Below, piece by piece: positions 43,987 through 52,559 of a DNA stretch of 64,000 nucleotides (within the stretch, counting starts at the first letter, position 1; each line of letters opens with the position of its first letter). The position numbers and the translations under genes were made by a program. The stretch is taken from contig NZ_JBQHUF010000005.1 of NCBI RefSeq assembly GCF_052065355.1, positions 124,001-188,000 on the forward strand, written 5' to 3'. Under the pieces are notes generated by a model, which was given only the letters and a program-made list of their open reading frames with translations, searched no databases and was not told the DNA's origin. The DNA is from Flavonifractor sp052065355. GTDB taxonomy: Bacteria > Bacillota > Clostridia > Oscillospirales > Oscillospiraceae.

Positions 43987-45492
43987 TTAGTCCAGGGGCT
44001 TCATGGTGGGGAACAGGATCACGTCGCGGATGGAGTCGGAATCGGTCAGCAGCATGACCGCACGGTCGATGCCGATGCCCATGCCGCCCGTGGGGGGCAG
44101 GCCGTACTCCAGGGCGTTGATGAAGTCCTCATCCATCATGCCGGCTTCGTCGTTGCCCATATCCCGGAGCGCCAGCTCGTGCTCGAAGCGGCCGCGCTGG
44201 TCGATGGGATCGTTGAGCTCGGAGAAGGCGTTGGCGAATTCACAGTGGTTGATAAAGAGCTCAAACCGCTCGGTGAGCCGGGGATCGGCGGGAGAGCGCT
44301 TGGTCAGGGGGGAGACCTCCACGGGATACATGGTAATAAAGGTAGGCTGGATCAGTTTTTCCTCCACCCGCTGGTCAAAGGCCTCGTACAGGGCGGTGCC
44401 CCAGGTGCGCTCGCAGCCCTCCAGGTCGATGCCCATGGCCTCGGCGGCCTTGCAGGCGGTCTCGTCGTCGGAGATGGCGTTGAAGTCCAGGCCCACATAC
44501 TGCTTGACCGCGTCGATCATGGTCAGGCGCTTCCAGCCGGGGGTCAGGTCGATATCCACGCCCAACCACTTCACCTGGTAGGAACCCAGGATCTCCTTGG
44601 CGGCGGAGGAAAGTACACCTTCAGCAATATCCATCATATCGTGGAAGTCGGCATAGGCCTCATACAGCTCAATGGTTGTAAACTCCGGGTTGTGCTTGGG
44701 ATCCATGCCCTCGTTGCGGAAGATGCGGCCGATCTCATACACCCGTTCAAAGCCGCCCACCACCAGGCGCTTCAGGTGCAGCTCGGTGGCGATACGCATA
44801 TACATGTCGATATCCAGGGTGTTGTGGTGGGTGATGAAGGGCCGGGCGGTGGCGCCGCCGGAGATGGTGTTCAGAACAGGGGTCTCCACCTCCATGTAGT
44901 CCCGGTCATCCAGATACTTGCGCATATGCCGAATAAAGGCGGTGCGGATCTGGAAGGCGCGGCGCACATCCTCGTTCATGATCAGGTCCACATAGCGCTG
45001 ACGGTAACGGGTCTCCTTGTCGGTCAGGCCGTGGAACTTCTCAGGCAGAGGCTGAAGAGACTTGGAGAGAAGGGTCACCTTGTGGGCTTTGACGGAGATC
45101 TCGCCGCGCTTGGTCTTGAAGACCTCGCCTTCCACGCCCACGATGTCGCCGATATCGGTCTTCTTGAACTTGGCAAAGGCCTCCTCGCCCAGCTCGTCGA
45201 TACGAACATACAGCTGGATGCGGCCCTTGCCGTCCTGCAGGTCGCAGAACACGGCTTTGCCCATGCCGCGCTTGGACATGATGCGGCCGGCAATGGAGGT
45301 CTCGGTACCCTCCAGGGCGTCGAAGTTCTCCTTGATATCAGTGGAGTGATGCTTCACCACATATTTGGTGATCTGGAAGGGATCCTGACCGGCGTCCTGA
45401 AGCTCCTTGAGCTTGGCGCGGCGGATGAGCCGCTGCTCGGACAGGTTCTGCTGCTCCTCAGGCTGATTGACGCTTCTCTCTTCAGTACTCAT
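43987..45492 (-). CDS. lysS: Lysyl-tRNA synthetase (class II)
   Basis: The 501-residue synthetase has an OB-fold anticodon domain (about 58-165; SIAGRIMSKRGMGKAVFCDLQDG). The class II catalytic motifs are YVDLIMNEDVRRAF..VETPVL, then RIFRNEGMDPKHNPEFTTIE (motif 2) and GMGIGIDRAVMLLTDSDSIRDVILFP (motif 3). The length is typical. It lies 12 bp after greA, a common pairing in Clostridia, and ends at a terminator. Confidence 0.97.
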   Translation of the reverse strand: MSTEERSVNQPEEQQNLSEQRLIRRAKLKELQDAGQDPFQITKYVVKHHSTDIKENFDALEGTETSIAGRIMSKRGMGKAVFCDLQDGKGRIQLYVRIDELGEEAFAKFKKTDIGDIVGVEGEVFKTKRGEISVKAHKVTLLSKSLQPLPEKFHGLTDKETRYRQRYVDLIMNEDVRRAFQIRTAFIRHMRKYLDDRDYMEVETPVLNTISGGATARPFITHHNTLDIDMYMRIATELHLKRLVVGGFERVYEIGRIFRNEGMDPKHNPEFTTIELYEAYADFHDMMDIAEGVLSSAAKEILGSYQVKWLGVDIDLTPGWKRLTMIDAVKQYVGLDFNAISDDETACKAAEAMGIDLEGCERTWGTALYEAFDQRVEEKLIQPTFITMYPVEVSPLTKRSPADPRLTERFELFINHCEFANAFSELNDPIDQRGRFEHELALRDMGNDEAGMMDEDFINALEYGLPPTGGMGIGIDRAVMLLTDSDSIRDVILFPTMKPLD

Positions 45493-45504
45493 TGTTCTTG
45501 CTCC

Positions 45505-45978
45505 TTACTTTTGAATCTCTAGGATACGATACCTTAATACACCGGCGGGGGCTTCCACCTGGACCTCCTCGCCTACCGCGCGGCCCAGCAGGGCCTTGCC
45601 GAAGGGGGAGTCCTCGGAGATGCGGCCGTTCATGGGATCGGCCTCCTGAGAGCCCACCACCTGGTAGGTCTCCTCCTCCTCAAACTCCAGGTCCAATACC
45701 TTTACATTAGAGCCCAAACGGACGGAATTGGGATCACTCTCATGCTCTTCGATGACCACGTAGTTGGACAGGATGTTCTCCACCTCCGCAATGCGGGAGT
45801 AGAGCTTGCCCTGCTCGTTCTTGGCCTCGTCGTACTCGCTGTTCTCAGACAGATCGCCGAAGGAACGGGCTTCCTTAATCTGATCGGCCACTTCCTTTTC
45901 ACGGACCGTTTTCAGATAGTTCAGCTCCTGTTTCAGCTCCTCCAGGCGCTCCGCGCTCAGTTTGAATTCTTTCGCCAT
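45505..45978 (-). CDS. greA: Transcription elongation factor GreA
   Basis: GreA rescues backtracked RNA polymerase by stimulating transcript cleavage. The 157-residue protein has an N-terminal coiled coil tipped by the acidic GDLSENSEYDEAKNEQ (about 43-58) and a C-terminal FKBP-like domain (SPFGKALLGRAVGEEVQVEAPAG). ATG 45976-45978 gives the usual MAKE start; a GTG five codons upstream is possible. A perfect consensus promoter lies about 100 bases upstream. Confidence 0.96.
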   Translation of the reverse strand: MAKEFKLSAERLEELKQELNYLKTVREKEVADQIKEARSFGDLSENSEYDEAKNEQGKLYSRIAEVENILSNYVVIEEHESDPNSVRLGSNVKVLDLEFEEEETYQVVGSQEADPMNGRISEDSPFGKALLGRAVGEEVQVEAPAGVLRYRILEIQK

Positions 45979-46082
45979 GTCGATCGTGCACACCTTTCCT
46001 TACTTGCTCTCACGATAAAAAAGACGCCGCTCTCGGCTGTCCGATCTTTTCATTAGAAAACATTCCGCCACGTTAATACGAT

Positions 46083-46111
46083 ATTATATGTAGTTTGATT
46101 CCTCCTGTCAA
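46083..46111 (-). promoter_or_regulatory. Perfect consensus sigma-A promoter of greA-lysS
   Basis: Minus strand TTGACA (46106-46111), exactly 17 bp, TATAAT (46083-46088). The leader of about 100 bases holds a GCCG/CGGC hairpin near 46025. Confidence 0.9.
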
Positions 46112-46126
46112 GTCAATAATTTGGAA

Positions 46127-46837
46127 CTAGGTGGAAGAAATCCTGATTTTCCGGAGGTCCAGCCGCCCCTCCTCCCACAGCAGAGACAACAGAGGAAGCA
46201 CGTCCAGCTCCCCTTCCGCGGCCCCGTCCGGCGGCAGGGGACGAAAGCCCGCCAGGTCCGGCGACTGCCCCCAGAGGGAAAAAATGGTATCCCCTTCCAT
46301 GCCTCCCGGCCCGAAGCGGAGGGCCACATCCGCCCGGCGGCCCGCCCCCGGGTCCACCACCGCCGCGCCGAATTCCCGCCACAGCCAGTCCGACAGCTCC
46401 GCTCCGCCCGCCGCCACATCCACGGCCAGGCAGCGCACCTGGGGACACAGCTGCCGGGCCGCCTGGAGCAGCCAGCGGCTGACACTGGGGCCGGACAGGG
46501 CAACCACCGCCTGGGTGGGCGGCACCCTCCTCCGCCGCAGGGCCGCCAGGGTCAGCGGCTCCGCCAGGGCCTGGCAAAAGGGCTCCACCTCCACCGGCCG
46601 CAGGCCGTTTTGGCGCAGCTCCTCCCAGTAGGGGAAGTCCGACGCCGTCAGTACCCGGCGCACCCCCGCCTGGCCCAGAGCCCTGGCTCCCTTCTCGATG
46701 CGGCGGCGAGCCCGCCTCTCCCCCATCCGCTCCGGTATGGGGACCTGGACCCGCAGGCAGCGCAGGCCCAGCAGCCCCTCCCGCACCAGCACCGGCTTTC
46801 TCCCCTTCTCCGCCGTCAGCTCCATTACGCCGATCAT
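46127..46837 (-). CDS. Hypothetical protein
   Basis: A 236-residue protein I do not recognise. It has a basic N-terminal region (GERRARRRIEKGARALGQAGVRRVLTASDFP, about 38-68), and VVALSGPSVSRWLLQAARQL (about 112-131) shaped like a nucleotide-binding beta-alpha unit. DVAAGGAELSDWLWREFGAAVV follows. No transmembrane segment or signal peptide is seen. It reads like a Rossmann-type cytosolic protein. Codon use is as GC-rich as the neighbours, with no sign of recent transfer. It is followed by the greA promoter and has no operon partners, so context gives no role. Confidence 0.65.
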   Translation of the reverse strand: MIGVMELTAEKGRKPVLVREGLLGLRCLRVQVPIPERMGERRARRRIEKGARALGQAGVRRVLTASDFPYWEELRQNGLRPVEVEPFCQALAEPLTLAALRRRRVPPTQAVVALSGPSVSRWLLQAARQLCPQVRCLAVDVAAGGAELSDWLWREFGAAVVDPGAGRRADVALRFGPGGMEGDTIFSLWGQSPDLAGFRPLPPDGAAEGELDVLPLLSLLWEEGRLDLRKIRISST

Positions 46838-46904
46838 AGACCTTTCACCTCGGCAACAGGGTATGCGTCCGCCGGCGGATTATGCGCCCCCGCTTTGCCC
46901 GTTC

Positions 46905-46980
46905 TTTACACACCCTTACACAGGCTTTTCCCTTCTTTACCGAAGCGTGGTAGAGCGTCCCCTCCCCTTTTCGGTATGAT
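46905..46980 (+). promoter_or_regulatory. Promoter region of the alkaline phosphatase gene with Pho-box-like repeats
   Basis: Four hexamers at 10-11-bp spacing (TTTACA 46905, TTACAC 46916, TTTTCC 46926, TTTACC 46936) resemble the TTAACA-type direct repeats bound by PhoP in Firmicutes. A TATGAT (46975-46980) could be the -10. The phosphatase downstream makes phosphate control plausible, but the repeats are degenerate. Confidence 0.4.
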
Positions 46981-47024
46981 GCACATGTCTCTGAGAGAGC
47001 ATAAGAATGATATGTTTTGGAGGA

Positions 47025-48587
47025 ATGAACTGGAAGCGACCCCTGGCCCTGTCCCTGGCCGCCCTGTCCCTGGGCAGCGCCCTCACCGCCTGCAGCAATT
47101 CTACAGCCGGCACCCCCACGCCCTCTGCCCAGCCTATGGTGGAGTCCCCTGTGGTGAATACCGACGCCGTCAAGGCTCCCAAGTATGTGTTCCTGTTTAT
47201 CGGCGACGGCATGAGCTATCCTCAGATCCAGTCCACATCCGACTTCCTGGGTGCGCTGAATGACGACGACTACTGGCAGGCCGAGCCCAGCCTGGACGAC
47301 AACAACGGCGCCACGCTGGACGGTCCTGAGTACCTGAACTTTATGAACTTCGAGGCGGCCGGTTCCGCCGTTACCTATGACTCCAACAGCTTCTGCCCCG
47401 ACTCCGCCTCTACCGCCACCTCTCTTTCCACCGGCCACAAGACTTACTCCGGCACCATCAACATGGACGAGACCGGCACCACCCCCTATGAGACCATCGC
47501 CGAGAAGGTCCACGATCAGCTGGGCATGAGCGTGGGCGTCATCTCCTCCGTCAACCTGAACCACGCCACCCCCGCCGCCTTTTACGCCCATCAGGCCAGC
47601 CGCAACGACTACTATGAGATCGGCCTGGAGCTGGTGGAGTCCGGCTTCGAGTACTTCTCCGGCGGCGGCCTGCTGAAGCCCACCGGCGCCGAGGGCGATC
47701 AGGAGGACCTGTACGCCCTGGCTGAGCAGGCGGGTTACAACGTGGTCAAGACCCAGGCTGAGGCCGAGGCCGTTACCGAGGGTCCCGTCATCATCATTGA
47801 CGAGCACCTGGCCGACGGCGACGCCATGGCCTACGAGCTGGACCGCACCGATGACATGTGGTCCCTGGCCGACCACGTCTCCAAGGGCATCGAGGTCCTG
47901 GAGCAGGACGAGGACGGCTTCTTCATGATGTGCGAGGGCGGCAAGATCGACTGGGCCTGCCACGCCAATGACGCCGCCTCTACCATCCACGACACCCAGG
48001 CTCTGGCCGACGCGGTGCAGGTGGCCATCGACTTCGCCAAGGAGCACGCTGACGAGACCCTGATCCTGGTCACCGGCGACCACGAGACCGGCGGCCTGAC
48101 CATCGGCTTCGCCGGCACCGACTACGACACCTACCTGGACCTGCTGGAGGCCCAGAAGATCTCCTTCGCCAAGTTCGACAGTGACTATGTGGCCGGCTAT
48201 AAGGAGAACAAGACCTCCTTCGAGGATGTGCTCAAGGACGTGGAAGAGCTGTTCGGCCTGAAGACCCAGGGCGAGGAAGGCGACAAGCTGGTCCTCACCG
48301 ACTACGAGCTCAGCCAGCTGAAGGCCGCCTATGAGAAGAGCATCAACGGCACCGCCGCCAGCCAGTACGAGCAGGAGGAGTACGTCCTCTACGGCACCTA
48401 CGAGCCCCTGACAGTCACCATCACCCACATTCTGAACAACAAGTCCGGCATCTCCTTCACCTCCTACAGCCACACCGGCCTGCCGGTAGCCGTGCTGGCC
48501 CACGGCCTCAACGCCGAGGTGTTCAACGGCTACTACGACAACACCGACGTGTACAACAAGCTGGCCGACATGCTGAACGTCGACTGA
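47025..48587 (+). CDS. Alkaline phosphatase, lipoprotein
   Basis: A 520-residue phosphomonoesterase exported to the outer face of the membrane. The N-terminus is a lipoprotein signal (ALSLAALSLGSALTAC, lipobox Cys23). The catalytic residues of the alkaline phosphatase family are present: Asp61 in FIGDGMSYPQ, Ser127 in FCPDSASTATSLSTGHK, then EGGKIDWACHAND and VTGDHETGG. The C-terminal AVLAHG carries the last metal His. A start at 47025 fits the signal peptide, but the GGAGG is only one base away; ATG 47007 is an alternative. The lipid would be added by Lgt, also encoded in this window. Confidence 0.92.
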   Translation: MNWKRPLALSLAALSLGSALTACSNSTAGTPTPSAQPMVESPVVNTDAVKAPKYVFLFIGDGMSYPQIQSTSDFLGALNDDDYWQAEPSLDDNNGATLDGPEYLNFMNFEAAGSAVTYDSNSFCPDSASTATSLSTGHKTYSGTINMDETGTTPYETIAEKVHDQLGMSVGVISSVNLNHATPAAFYAHQASRNDYYEIGLELVESGFEYFSGGGLLKPTGAEGDQEDLYALAEQAGYNVVKTQAEAEAVTEGPVIIIDEHLADGDAMAYELDRTDDMWSLADHVSKGIEVLEQDEDGFFMMCEGGKIDWACHANDAASTIHDTQALADAVQVAIDFAKEHADETLILVTGDHETGGLTIGFAGTDYDTYLDLLEAQKISFAKFDSDYVAGYKENKTSFEDVLKDVEELFGLKTQGEEGDKLVLTDYELSQLKAAYEKSINGTAASQYEQEEYVLYGTYEPLTVTITHILNNKSGISFTSYSHTGLPVAVLAHGLNAEVFNGYYDNTDVYNKLADMLNVD

Positions 48588-48609
48588 TTTCCCGCCTTTC
48601 CCTATCGCA

Positions 48610-48640
48610 CCGCAGCCCCGCCTTTTGGGCGGGGCTGCGG
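48610..48640 (+). terminator. GC hairpin after the phosphatase gene
   Basis: 13-bp perfect arms (CCGCAGCCCCGCC, 48610-48622/48628-48640). There is no T-run, so termination is probably weak and yibE/F transcription may partly read through. Confidence 0.5.
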
Positions 48641-48665
48641 CAATATTCCATAAAGAGGTACCGCT

Positions 48666-49835
48666 ATGAAATTGCCTTCCATCTCCCGGTCAGTCCGCTA
48701 CAACGCCCCCGTGCTGGTGTGTCTGCTGGCCATTCTCGTCCTGTTCTTCCTGCCCACCGGATATGAAGGGGCTCTGCTCTACCAGGAGGCGGAGCGATGC
48801 ACCGCCCGGGTGGTGGCCACCGACGACTCCACCATCGTCGACACCGGTCTGGTGCGCTCCGGGGAGCAGCGCTGCACCCTGGAACTGCTGGACGGAGCCT
48901 TTGCGGGCCAGACCGTCACCGGCGTCAACATGCTCAACGGATCCCTGGAGCAGGACAAGCTGTTCGCCCCCGGGGACAAGGCCATGGTGGTGGTGAGCCA
49001 CGACGGGGACACCATTACCAACGTCACCATGTCCGACCACTACCGGCTGGGCTGGGAGGGTCTGCTGGCCGTCCTGTTCGCCCTGTTCCTTATCCTCTTT
49101 GCCGGACGCACCGGCATACGGGCCATCGCCTCCTTCGTCCTGACGGTGCTCACTCTGTGGAAGGTGCTGGTGCCTCTCTACCTGAAGGGCTTCAACCCCA
49201 TCTGGGTGGGGCTGGTCATCACCCTGTTCCTCACCGTCCTGATCATCGCCCTGGTGTACGGCTTTGACCGCCGGTGCGCCTCCGCCGTGTCTGGAGCCTG
49301 CCTGGGCATCCTGGTGACCTGCGTGCTGGGCATTGCCTTTACCAATCTGTTCCGCATCCACGGGGCGGTGATGGCCTACTCGGAGAGCCTGCTGTACGCC
49401 GGGTACCAGCACCTCAATCTGACCCAGATCTTCATGGCCTCCATCTTCATCGGGGCCTCCGGCGCGGTGATGGACCTGAGCGTGGACATCACTTCCGCAG
49501 TGTACGAGGTGGTGGAGAAGCGGCCGGACATCTCCCGGTGGGAGGCCGCCCGCTCGGGCATGAACGTGGGCCGGGCCGCCATGGGCACCATGACCACTAC
49601 TCTGCTGCTGGCCTACTCCGGCGGCTATGTGGCCCTGCTGATGGTGTTCATGGCACAGGGCACTCCGGTGGACAACATCCTCAACTATAAATATGTGGCT
49701 TCCGAGATCATCCACACAGTGGTGGGCTCCTTCGGACTGGTCACCGTGGCTCCCTTTACCGCCCTCACCAGCGGGTTCCTGCTGGCAAAGGGCAGACAGA
49801 GCCTTCCCCTGAACGCAAAAGAAGCGGCGGAGTAA
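48666..49835 (+). CDS. YibE/F family membrane protein
   Basis: The 389-residue protein has an N-terminal transmembrane helix (about 13-30) and an extracytoplasmic beta-domain (about 35-125). About seven further helices (about 130-375) follow, with SIFIGASGAVMDLSVDITSAVYEV and MNVGRAAMGTMTTTLLLAYSGGY typical of YibE/F. The family's substrate is unknown. AAAGAGGT precedes the ATG. A shared bidirectional terminator overlaps its stop codon. Confidence 0.88.
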   Translation: MKLPSISRSVRYNAPVLVCLLAILVLFFLPTGYEGALLYQEAERCTARVVATDDSTIVDTGLVRSGEQRCTLELLDGAFAGQTVTGVNMLNGSLEQDKLFAPGDKAMVVVSHDGDTITNVTMSDHYRLGWEGLLAVLFALFLILFAGRTGIRAIASFVLTVLTLWKVLVPLYLKGFNPIWVGLVITLFLTVLIIALVYGFDRRCASAVSGACLGILVTCVLGIAFTNLFRIHGAVMAYSESLLYAGYQHLNLTQIFMASIFIGASGAVMDLSVDITSAVYEVVEKRPDISRWEAARSGMNVGRAAMGTMTTTLLLAYSGGYVALLMVFMAQGTPVDNILNYKYVASEIIHTVVGSFGLVTVAPFTALTSGFLLAKGRQSLPLNAKEAAE

Positions 49836-49852
49836 ATCCGCCGCTTCTTTTT
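49820..49852. terminator. Bidirectional terminator between convergent genes
   Basis: 12-bp arms AGAAGCGGCGGA (49820-49831) and complement (49837-49848), T5 on the plus strand and TTTTGC on the minus strand. The left arm lies inside the yibE/F coding end. Confidence 0.87.
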
Positions 49853-49858
49853 ATTCTG

Positions 49859-51286
49859 TTACGCCTGGAGGGTCATGGTGAATTCCATCCGGTACCGCTG
49901 CTGGTCCTCTGGAACGCTGTCATCCGCAAACAGCCAGTCTCCCGCGTCCTGATAGCCCTCCCGAAGCACGGTCTGGGTGATGGTCACATCTCCCGCCTGG
50001 ATGGTGTAATCCCCAAAGCCGCCTTCCGCGATGGAAGTCAGCACACCGCTGTTCAGCCAGCTGATGCAGTTATAGTCCCCCACTGCCGCCGCGAAAGAGA
50101 GGGCAGCCAGCTGTTTGCTGAAGGTGGTGTCCGATATCACCGGCTGCCCCGTCGCCTCTTCCACCAGAGTCACGGCGGTCACCTTTCCTTCTTCGTTCAG
50201 GGTGAGCTGGTGGTCGGGTGAGCCGTCTCCAAACAGGTGGATGACGTTGCCCTTTTCCTCCCAGTGTCCGTTCGCGTCCATGACCTGGTCGGAGCTCTGG
50301 GTGGTGTAGTGATACAGGTCGTTTACGTTGGCCACATACTGTTCCGCCGTAAGCATCCCCCGGTGGCGGGGCATCTGGGCCTGGGCCGTCGAAAAGAACA
50401 GCAGCGCCCACAGCGCCACCGCCGCGCCCACGAAGCCCCAGCACCGCAGGGTCTTTGCATCCTTGATGGCGTAACCACACTCCTCCTCCCAGGGCAGGGT
50501 CTCACAGTCCACACAGGCCCGGTAGCTCTTGTAATTGCGGTAGAGATTATAGAACGGAATACCATAGCCCTCGCCCTTGGCAAAGACCTGCCAGGTACGG
50601 GCCATAGCGGTGGTCCAGTAGATTTTTCCACCGTAGGTGTCCTTGACCTGGAGGCCGAAGATCCACTTGCCGGGGGTATAGCCCCAGGTGGACAGCAGGA
50701 GCGGCTCCACCACCAGCATGGTACCGTAATTCAAATAGCTTCCCAAAAGGGTAAAAAAGAGGCCGTCCGGCGGATTGAACCGCAGTACCAGCATGCCGAA
50801 GGCAGACCACAGCACACCGTAGAGGAGAATGTCCAGCCACCGGGCAAAGAACCGCCGCCAGGGGTAGGCCACCATAGGAGCGCTGTCCTTGTTCAGGCTG
50901 AAATACCCCTCCCCTTCCGCCGGGCGGTCCAGGGTGTTGAGATACTTGCCGGCATCCAGGGTGGCGTACTCCACCTGGTCGGAGCGCATGGATGCGCACA
51001 CCCGGCCGGCCCACTCCAGCTCGGCGCGCTGTTCCTCCAGGGCCTGCTGCTGCATAGCCAGAGCAGTATCCAGTCTCAGTTCTCCCTGCTGCACCTTTTT
51101 GATGGTATCCAGAGGCAGGCCCAGCTGACGCAGGAGCTTGAGCTTCCGCAGGGTCTCCACATCCTCCTCCGAGTAGATGCGGTAGTTGTTGGCACCCCGG
51201 GCGGGAGAAAGAAAACCCTCCTGCTCATAAAAACGGATGTTGGCACGGGTCATGCCCAGGCTGGTCTCCAGCTCTTTGATGGTCAT
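49859..51286 (-). CDS. MerR-type regulator fused to an RDD membrane domain
   Basis: A 475-residue protein. Residues 1-70 are a MerR winged helix (MTIKELETSLGMTRANIRFYEQEGFLSPARGANNYRIYSEEDVETLRKLKLLRQLGLPL). A coiled coil follows (about 75-105). The RDD-type membrane domain is about 135-275 (RRFFARWLDILLYGVLWSAFG, STWGYTPGKWIFGLQVKD). Another helix lies near 305-325, and a soluble C-terminal domain near 345-475. The DNA-binding head and membrane body suggest a one-component membrane sensor. GGAGG lies 8 bases before ATG 51284-51286. A MerR-type promoter with a 19-bp spacer lies directly upstream (51308-51338), suggesting autoregulation. The signal is unknown. Confidence 0.85.
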   Translation of the reverse strand: MTIKELETSLGMTRANIRFYEQEGFLSPARGANNYRIYSEEDVETLRKLKLLRQLGLPLDTIKKVQQGELRLDTALAMQQQALEEQRAELEWAGRVCASMRSDQVEYATLDAGKYLNTLDRPAEGEGYFSLNKDSAPMVAYPWRRFFARWLDILLYGVLWSAFGMLVLRFNPPDGLFFTLLGSYLNYGTMLVVEPLLLSTWGYTPGKWIFGLQVKDTYGGKIYWTTAMARTWQVFAKGEGYGIPFYNLYRNYKSYRACVDCETLPWEEECGYAIKDAKTLRCWGFVGAAVALWALLFFSTAQAQMPRHRGMLTAEQYVANVNDLYHYTTQSSDQVMDANGHWEEKGNVIHLFGDGSPDHQLTLNEEGKVTAVTLVEEATGQPVISDTTFSKQLAALSFAAAVGDYNCISWLNSGVLTSIAEGGFGDYTIQAGDVTITQTVLREGYQDAGDWLFADDSVPEDQQRYRMEFTMTLQA

Positions 51287-51307
51287 GGATCTCGCCTCCT
51301 CACCCTC

Positions 51308-51338
51308 AATATAAAGCATCAAGTACCTTTACAGTCAA
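51308..51338 (-). promoter_or_regulatory. MerR-type promoter with 19-bp spacer
   Basis: Minus strand TTGACT (51333-51338), 19-bp spacer, TATATT (51308-51313). A GTAAAGGTACTTGATGCTT spacer with the AAG-GTA-CTT dyad is typical of MerR-family operators, which need the activator to untwist the over-long spacer. It drives the MerR-RDD gene itself. Confidence 0.75.
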
Positions 51339-51353
51339 GACTTTTTGCAGATT

Positions 51354-52481
51354 TTACCCATTCAGCAGCGCCAGAGCGGACTCCAGCTGGGCGTCGCCCT
51401 GGTCGGTGAGGTAGACCTCCTGGTCCAGGGTCAGGCCGGTACCGATAAGGGAGGTGCCGCTGCCGGTATAATAGCTGGCGGTGGAGATGGCGATCGCCCC
51501 GCCGTGAGACAGCGCGAAGGTCTGCTGGGAATAGCCCTTGCCGCTGGTGGGCTCGCCCACGATCTTGGCCACGCCCTGCTCCTGGAGCTCGGCGGCGAAA
51601 AATTCCGCGGCGGAATAGGTGTCGGCGTTCACCAGCACCACCATGGGCAGATCCACGCAGGAGGCGTCGGAATAGGTGATGTCCTCATGGCCCGCCTTGT
51701 CCCGGGTGATGAAGATGGGACCCTCGGGCAGCAGGAAGTCCAGCATGTCGGTGAGCTGGTTCAGGTAGCCGCCGCCGTTGTTCCGCATGTCGAAGATCAG
51801 GGACTGGGCTCCCTGGTCCACCAGCTCGGTCACCGCCTCCTCCAGGCGGGCGGCGCTGTTGTCATAGAAGTTCAGCAGGCGGACATAGCCCACATTGCCC
51901 TCCAGCATCTCGCTGACCACCGGGTCGGTGTCCACGCTGGCCCGCTTCACCTCCACGGTGCGGCTGGCGCCGTCGGTTCCCAGGATCTCCAGGGACACGG
52001 TAGTGCCCTCCTCTCCCTGGATCAGGGAGGCACCGTCATAGCGGGCGTCCCCAGCCAGAGAGGTGCCGTCCACGGCGGTGATGACCTCACCGGCCAGCAG
52101 GCCGGCTTCCTCCGCCGGGCCGCCGGCGGTCACCTCCTGGATCAGCAGACCGTCCTCCCGCTCATAGGTAACGGTGACGCCGATACCCACGTACTGGTTG
52201 GTGCGCCGCTGGTTCTGGGCGGCGTACTCCTCCTCGGTGAGATAGTAGCTCCACCGGTCCCCCAGGGCGTCCACCAGAGACTCCAGGGCGGTGTCCACGG
52301 CGGCGGTCTCGTCATACTCACCCACGAATTTGTCCTCCACCAGCTTCAGGGCCTCCAGCATGGAAGCACCGTAGGTGCCCACATAGGCCCTAAACAGCAG
52401 GAAACCCCCGCCGATGCACAGCAGGGCGGTAAGCACGATGGCCGCCGCCAGGTGGATGCCGGTAAAACGTCTGGTCTTCAT
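51354..52481 (-). CDS. S41-family C-terminal processing protease (CtpA-like)
   Basis: The 375-residue serine protease has an N-terminal transmembrane anchor (about 8-31), a PDZ domain (about 97-180; GIGVTVTYEREDGLLIQEVTAGGPAEEAGL) and the S41 catalytic core. The nucleophile is Ser290 in NADTYSAAEFFAAEL and the general base Lys315 in GEPTSGKGYSQQ. CtpA/CtpB relatives clip exported proteins, including wall hydrolases and sporulation regulators. It is downstream of two M23 hydrolases and ftsEX, so processing those hydrolases is a reasonable guess. A terminator-like hairpin separates it from them. Confidence 0.93.
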   Translation of the reverse strand: MKTRRFTGIHLAAAIVLTALLCIGGGFLLFRAYVGTYGASMLEALKLVEDKFVGEYDETAAVDTALESLVDALGDRWSYYLTEEEYAAQNQRRTNQYVGIGVTVTYEREDGLLIQEVTAGGPAEEAGLLAGEVITAVDGTSLAGDARYDGASLIQGEEGTTVSLEILGTDGASRTVEVKRASVDTDPVVSEMLEGNVGYVRLLNFYDNSAARLEEAVTELVDQGAQSLIFDMRNNGGGYLNQLTDMLDFLLPEGPIFITRDKAGHEDITYSDASCVDLPMVVLVNADTYSAAEFFAAELQEQGVAKIVGEPTSGKGYSQQTFALSHGGAIAISTASYYTGSGTSLIGTGLTLDQEVYLTDQGDAQLESALALLNG

Positions 52482-52511
52482 CAGGCTTCAGATCCTTTCG
52501 CTAAAAATCCA

Positions 52512-52545
52512 ATAAGGGCGGAGAGGCTTCCCCCTCCGCCCTTAT
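52512..52545 (-). terminator. Terminator between the second M23 gene and ctpA
   Basis: 12-bp arms (ATAAGGGCGGAG, 52512-52523/52534-52545), followed on the minus strand by TGGATTTTTA. Confidence 0.75.
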
Positions 52546-52559
52546 GTAACTACAGTCTA

